Shown here: positions 5,673-8,451 of the stretch, piece by piece
Position numbering within the stretch: position 1 is the first letter of the stretch
How the letters are laid out: each line of letters begins with the position of its first letter
Assembly: GCA_964589285.1 (NCBI GenBank)
Contig: CAZPSP010000111.1
Coordinates: 1-8,451 of the forward strand
Length of the DNA stretch: 8,451 bases
Reading direction: 5' to 3'
DNA from: DAOUEG01 sp964589285
GTDB lineage: Bacteria > Chloroflexota > Dehalococcoidia > Dehalococcoidales > RBG-16-60-22
Notes under the pieces: generated by a model
The model's database searches: none
What the model was told of the DNA's origin: nothing
Seen by the model: the letters and a program-made list of their open reading frames with translations, nothing else
Position numbers and translations under genes: made by a program

Positions 5673-6320
5673 CTATCCCTTGAGGGCGGCCATTATCCGC
5701 CCGTTGACATCCGTAGTGGTTCCCTGGCCGTTTATTTCAGCCAGTTTTCCGGCTTTGGCGTAGTAATCGATCAGCGGCGCTGTTTCCGCAAAGTATACCT
5801 TGAGCCGGTTCTTCACGGTTTCCGGCTTGTCATCATCACGTTGATATAACTGGCCGCCGCACCGGTCGCAAACTCCCTTGACCTTGGGGGGAGAGTCCAC
5901 CTCATGGTAGGGGGCTTGGCACTTGCGGCAGATCCATCGGCCGCTCAATCTTTTCAGTAATTCTTCTTCTTCTACTTTAATGTAGATTACCTTGTCTATG
6001 TTCCTCCCCTGTTTTTCCATGGCGACGTCCAGTGCTCTGGCCTGGTCCAGGTTTCGGGGGAAGCCATCCAGTATCGCTCCGCCGGCGGTATCCGGAGCGG
6101 AGAGCCGCTCCAGCACCATCTGTATGGTTATTTCATCGGGGACAAGCTGCCCCTTGTCCATGAACACCTTGGCCTTTTTACCGAGTTCGGTCTGTTCTGC
6201 CAAGGCTTTCCTGAACAGGTCGCCGGAAGCCACCTGCGGCAGTCCCGTTTTTTCTGCAAGCATCACTGCCTGTGTGCCTTTACCGGCTCCGGGTGCCCCC
6301 AATAGAATAATATACATCAT
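5673..6320 (-). CDS. adk: Adenylate kinase with zinc-binding LID
   Basis: Adenylate kinase interconverts ATP plus AMP with two ADP in the cytoplasm. The protein is 215 residues, the usual long-LID bacterial type. It has the P-loop GAPGAGKGT (8-16), the AMP-site block SGDLFR (32-37), DGFPR (85-89), and RLSGR (124-128) leading into the LID. The LID has four cysteines, C131-x2-C134 and C151-x2-C154, the structural zinc site typical of Gram-positive and many other non-proteobacterial enzymes. RDDD at 161-164 and R172 follow. Two ATGs stand in tandem at 6320 and 6317. AGGAG lies only 2 nt before the first but 5 nt before the second, so the true start may be 6317 (214 residues). Confidence 0.97.
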   Translation of the reverse strand: MMYIILLGAPGAGKGTQAVMLAEKTGLPQVASGDLFRKALAEQTELGKKAKVFMDKGQLVPDEITIQMVLERLSAPDTAGGAILDGFPRNLDQARALDVAMEKQGRNIDKVIYIKVEEEELLKRLSGRWICRKCQAPYHEVDSPPKVKGVCDRCGGQLYQRDDDKPETVKNRLKVYFAETAPLIDYYAKAGKLAEINGQGTTTDVNGRIMAALKG

Positions 6321-6322
6321 GT

Positions 6323-6327
6323 CTCCT
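6323..6327 (-). promoter_or_regulatory. Shine-Dalgarno site of adk, overlapping the secY stop
   Basis: The minus strand reads TAGGAGACATGATG. The TAG is the secY stop codon and its last two bases are the start of AGGAG. Spacing is 2 nt to the first ATG and 5 nt to the second, which favours the second as the initiation codon. The shared bases imply that ribosomes ending on secY can reinitiate on adk. Confidence 0.7.
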
Positions 6328-7639
6328 ATTTGATAAAGCCCTCATACCGCCGCATGACGAGCTGGGCCTCCAATTGTTTCATGGTATCCAGGATAACGCC
6401 GACCAAAATGAGGAGGCCGAGACTGGACAACTGTATCTGTTGTACGTTCGTAATGGAACGCGCCAGGAACGGTATAATGGCGACGAATGCCAGGTACAAC
6501 GCGCCCGCCCAGGTGATACGGTGGATAACACCGTTCAGGTAGGTGGCGGTATTCTTGCCGGGACGTATGCCCGGAATAAAGCCGCCCTGTTTCTGCAGTG
6601 TGCCCGGAAGGTCCTGCTGCTGGTAGGTGACCATGGTATAGAAGAACGTGAAACCTACGGAGAGAACGAAGTATGCTCCCCAGTAGAAGAGGCCGCCGGG
6701 AAGGTCCATACTCGGGCTGAACCATCTGTAAATAGTTGCGGCGAAGCCGGTCCCGTCAGCATTCATGAAGTAGCTGGCCACGATGCCGGGGAACATGACC
6801 ACGGACATAGCGAAGATGAGCGGGATCATGCCGGCGCTGTTGACGCGCATCGGAATATGGGTGGAGCCGGACTGCCGGTACATGCGGCCGCCGCGGAATA
6901 CGCTCTTGGCATACTGGACCGGGATACGCCGGTGGGCTTCCGTGAAGACAACGATAAGCACAATGGTCAGCAGGGCGATAATAATATAAGCGATAAGACC
7001 GGTAATGTTCGTCTGTCCGCTCAGGTAACCCTGCTGGATTAGTTGCGGGTAACCGGCGACGATGCCTCCGGCGATGATGATGGAGATGCCGTTGCCGATG
7101 CCGTATTCCGTGATGAGTTCACCGAGCCAGACGAGGAATATCGTCCCGGCCATGAGTGAAACGACGATGGTCGCCGTCACCAGCGGAGAGCTTTGAGCAA
7201 CCGCCCCGGCATTCTGGAGCAAGACGAGTTGCCCGTAACCGGAGAGGCCCGCCAGCGGTACGGTCAGCCAATGTGTAATCAGGTTGATCTTTTTCTGACC
7301 GGCTTCACCCTCTTGTGAAATTGACTGGAGGCGGGGAATGACCGGCACGAGAAGCACCATGATAATAGAAGCGGTAATATACGGGTAAACGCCCATAGCG
7401 GCTACGCTGAAGTCCTGCATGGCGCCGCCGCTGAACAGGTTCAGCATACCCAGGAGGGCATTGCTATCGAACAGGTTTTTCATCTGATCGGGATCTACGC
7501 CGGGAAGCGGGACGTGCGCGATGAAGCGGAACGCCACGAGAATGCCGACGGTAACGAGTATACGTCTTCTCAGGTCCGGCAGGCTGAATGCATCGATCAT
7601 AGCCTGCAGCAGGCGTGGTCTACTCGAGCGCTGCTTCAT
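6326..7639 (-). CDS. secY: Protein translocase channel subunit SecY
   Basis: SecY forms the membrane channel through which SecA or the ribosome drives unfolded proteins. The 437-residue product is full length, with about ten hydrophobic spans (near 27-44, 85-103, 121-141, 153-172, 184-199, 212-233, 267-291, 316-337, 376-393 and 402-420). The N-terminal part has IDAFSLPDLRRRI and, after the first span, FRFIAHVPLPGVD. The plug region is FSGGAMQDFSVAAMGVYPYI (69-88). Cytoplasmic loop blocks are THIPMRVNSAGMIP (260-273) and GGFIPGIRPGKNT (352-364), the latter with the functionally key Arg at 359. It ends MRRYEGFIK. The ATG at 7639 is inside rplO (20-nt overlap) and has GAGGAGGT five bases upstream. 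No secE or secG is in the window, as expected. Confidence 0.98.
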   Translation of the reverse strand: MKQRSSRPRLLQAMIDAFSLPDLRRRILVTVGILVAFRFIAHVPLPGVDPDQMKNLFDSNALLGMLNLFSGGAMQDFSVAAMGVYPYITASIIMVLLVPVIPRLQSISQEGEAGQKKINLITHWLTVPLAGLSGYGQLVLLQNAGAVAQSSPLVTATIVVSLMAGTIFLVWLGELITEYGIGNGISIIIAGGIVAGYPQLIQQGYLSGQTNITGLIAYIIIALLTIVLIVVFTEAHRRIPVQYAKSVFRGGRMYRQSGSTHIPMRVNSAGMIPLIFAMSVVMFPGIVASYFMNADGTGFAATIYRWFSPSMDLPGGLFYWGAYFVLSVGFTFFYTMVTYQQQDLPGTLQKQGGFIPGIRPGKNTATYLNGVIHRITWAGALYLAFVAIIPFLARSITNVQQIQLSSLGLLILVGVILDTMKQLEAQLVMRRYEGFIK

Positions 7640-8084
7640 TGGCTACCTCCTCGATGGACCCTCCGGCGGCTTGTATCTTGGATTTGGCGGATTCAGAAAA
7701 TTTATGGGCTTTCACGGTAACGGCATGATCGATCTCTCCGTCGCCGAGTATCTTCACGGGTTTGTTCAGGTTTTTGATGATACCGGCTTCCCAGAGACTC
7801 ACGGGGGTGATCTCGGTACCGGCTTCGAAGACATTGAGGATGCCGACGCTGACCGTCACATATTCCGTGCGGAAAATGTTCGTGAAGCCGCGTTTGCGGG
7901 GCAGGCGCTTGATGAGCGGCAACTGGCCGCCCTCGAACCCCGGCCTCATTTTATAACCGGCGCGTGATTTCTGGCCTTTACAGCCCCTGCCGGAGTAGGT
8001 ACCGGTGCTGCCCAGGCCGCGCCCGACCCGTTTAGCAGCCCGCCGCGAACCGGCAGCCGGGCTGATAGAATTCTGTTTAACCAA
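7620..8084 (-). CDS. rplO: 50S ribosomal protein L15 (uL15)
   Basis: L15 is a late-assembly large-subunit protein with a long Gly- and Arg-rich N-terminal extension that threads into 23S rRNA. The 154-residue product matches the family. The extension is SPAAGSRRAAKRVGRGLGS (about 8-26), then GRGCKGQKSRAGYKMRPGFEGGQLPL, and the C-terminal domain ends with FSESAKSKIQAAGGSIEEV. Translation starts at a TTG (8084-8082), supported by GGAGGA five bases upstream at 8090-8095. No alternative start exists before the conserved extension. The gene overlaps rpmD by 8 nt and secY by 20 nt. The order rpmD-rplO-secY is the classical end of the spc operon. Confidence 0.97.
   Translation of the reverse strand: MVKQNSISPAAGSRRAAKRVGRGLGSTGTYSGRGCKGQKSRAGYKMRPGFEGGQLPLIKRLPRKRGFTNIFRTEYVTVSVGILNVFEAGTEITPVSLWEAGIIKNLNKPVKILGDGEIDHAVTVKAHKFSESAKSKIQAAGGSIEEVANEAALE
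7645..7652 (-). promoter_or_regulatory. Shine-Dalgarno site for secY inside rplO
   Basis: The minus strand reads GAGGAGGT with five bases to the secY ATG. The site lies within the last codons of rplO. It supports the start at 7639 over the internal Met at residue 14, which would otherwise give a more typical SecY N-terminus. Confidence 0.8.
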
Positions 8085-8262
8085 CTTCTTCCTCCACTTT
8101 GACCAGGTGTCGTACTTTGTTAATCATGCCCCTGATGGAGAGGCAGTCTTCATGGACAACCGTCTGGTTCAACCGGTGAAAACCCAGGGACTTCAGCGTC
8201 CTTTTCTGGCTCTTCTCGTAGCCGATGCTGCTTTTTATCAGGGTAACGCGGAGCTTACTCAT
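8077..8262 (-). CDS. rpmD: 50S ribosomal protein L30 (uL30)
   Basis: L30 is a small large-subunit protein that binds 23S and 5S rRNA; it is absent from some bacterial lineages, so its presence is informative. The 61-residue product has the normal length and the signature blocks KLRVTLIKSSIGYEKSQKRT (3-22), LKSLGFHRLNQTVVHED (about 23-39) and IRGMINKVRHLVKVEE (about 43-58). The ATG at 8262 lies within the end of rpsE (8-nt overlap). GGGGAGGT at 8271-8278 stands eight bases upstream. It overlaps rplO by 8 nt at its 3' end. Confidence 0.97.
   Translation of the reverse strand: MSKLRVTLIKSSIGYEKSQKRTLKSLGFHRLNQTVVHEDCLSIRGMINKVRHLVKVEEEVG
8090..8095 (-). promoter_or_regulatory. Shine-Dalgarno site for the TTG start of rplO
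   Basis: The minus strand reads GGAGGA, five bases, then TTG. The site lies in the final codons of rpmD, which encode its Glu-rich end. It decides the start of rplO, where no ATG or GTG is available. Confidence 0.75.
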
Positions 8263-8451
8263 GGGACGTTACCTCCCCTGTGTTCAGGTTGGCCTTGCGT
8301 TTAGCGATGGCTTCGCTTGGGATTTTCAACTGGCTGAGAGCGAGCATCGTCGCTTTGGCGATGTTGATGTGATTGGACGTCCCCAGGGACTTGGACAGGA
8401 TGTCCTTGATGCCGCAGGCTTCCAGAACGGCGCGCATGCTGCCGCCGGCGA
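8255..8451 (-). CDS. rpsE: 30S ribosomal protein S5 (uS5), C-terminal part
   Basis: S5 lies at the mRNA entry side of the small subunit and affects decoding accuracy. Only the last 65 complete codons are present, because the window edge at 8451 cuts the gene. The open frame runs to the edge as AGGSMRAVLEACGIKDILSK, matching the family's GG-x-x-RAVLE-x-x-GIKDILAKSLG signature, followed by LGTSNHINIAKATMLALSQL. An internal Met (8437) is not the start, since the conserved motif begins before it. The C-terminal end after that helix is short and polar. The TAA stop lies inside the first codons of rpmD. rplR, rplF and the rest of the spc operon are expected beyond the edge. Confidence 0.96.
   Translation of the reverse strand, partial: AGGSMRAVLEACGIKDILSKSLGTSNHINIAKATMLALSQLKIPSEAIAKRKANLNTGEVTSHE

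Noticed and set aside
4780..5763. A 327-codon open frame on the plus strand, antisense to infA, map and adk
   Set aside because: It lies wholly opposite three certain genes, has no recognisable domain or ribosome site, and its composition looks like a reverse reading of biased codons.
6374..7042. A 222-codon plus-strand open frame antisense to secY
   Set aside because: It lies wholly inside secY on the opposite strand, and nothing in its translation resembles a known family.
8435..8437. ATG at 8437 as the start of a short gene
   Set aside because: The conserved S5 motif continues upstream of it to the window edge, so it is an internal codon of a truncated rpsE.
1..8451. Mobile elements, CRISPR arrays, tRNA or rRNA genes, or a novel system
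   Set aside because: Reading both strands gave no terminal repeats, repeat-spacer pattern, transposase motifs or cloverleaf-like stretch; conserved housekeeping genes cover nearly every base.

Overview
The window is a stretch of bacterial chromosome carrying one continuous minus-strand gene cluster for translation, transcription and protein export. Reading in the direction of transcription (from base 8451 down to base 1) the order is rpsE (cut by the window edge), rpmD, rplO, secY, adk, map, infA, rpmJ, rpsM, rpsK, rpsD, rpoA, rplQ, truA, rplM, rpsI. This is the end of the spc ribosomal-protein operon, the alpha operon, and the truA-rplM-rpsI block, all joined. Every gene is intact except rpsE, which lacks its 5' part. 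No mobile element, RNA gene, CRISPR array, terminator or plus-strand gene could be supported, and no gap between genes is longer than 39 bases.

Layout. Bases 4677-8451 hold ribosomal proteins S5, L30 and L15, then the SecY translocon channel, adenylate kinase, methionine aminopeptidase and initiation factor IF-1. Bases 2023-4637 hold L36, S13, S11, S4 and the RNA polymerase alpha subunit. Bases 2-2004 hold L17, tRNA pseudouridine synthase TruA, L13 and S9. Packing is very tight. Three junctions overlap by 8 nt, one by 4 nt (ATGA) and one by 20 nt, and the rest have gaps of 5 to 39 nt. This suggests a long polycistronic transcript with translational coupling; no internal promoter is evident. 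Most genes have a clear Shine-Dalgarno (SD) site. Four starts are not ATG: TTG for rplO, rpoA and probably truA, and GTG for rpsK.

Organism. The bacterial-type alpha subunit, gene order and strong SD sites show a bacterium, with moderately high G+C judged by eye. The secY-adk-map-infA-rpmJ-rpsM-rpsK-rpsD-rpoA-rplQ-truA-rplM-rpsI order, without the ECF transporter genes that Firmicutes usually carry between rplQ and truA, together with the look of the proteins (SecY in particular), suggests Chloroflexota, perhaps Dehalococcoidia. This is an inference from memory of gene order, not a tested placement.

How the genes work together. The ribosomal proteins and IF-1 build and start the ribosome. 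RpoA seeds RNA polymerase assembly. SecY exports membrane and secreted proteins. Map trims the initiator methionine from new chains. Adk balances adenine nucleotides. TruA modifies the tRNA anticodon arm. I found no undescribed system here. The points worth a second look are small: a corrected rpoA start, a long acidic tail on RpoA, a compact hairpin ahead of rpmJ, repeated 8-nt overlaps, and the lack of room for the leader RNAs that control S4 and L13 in model bacteria.
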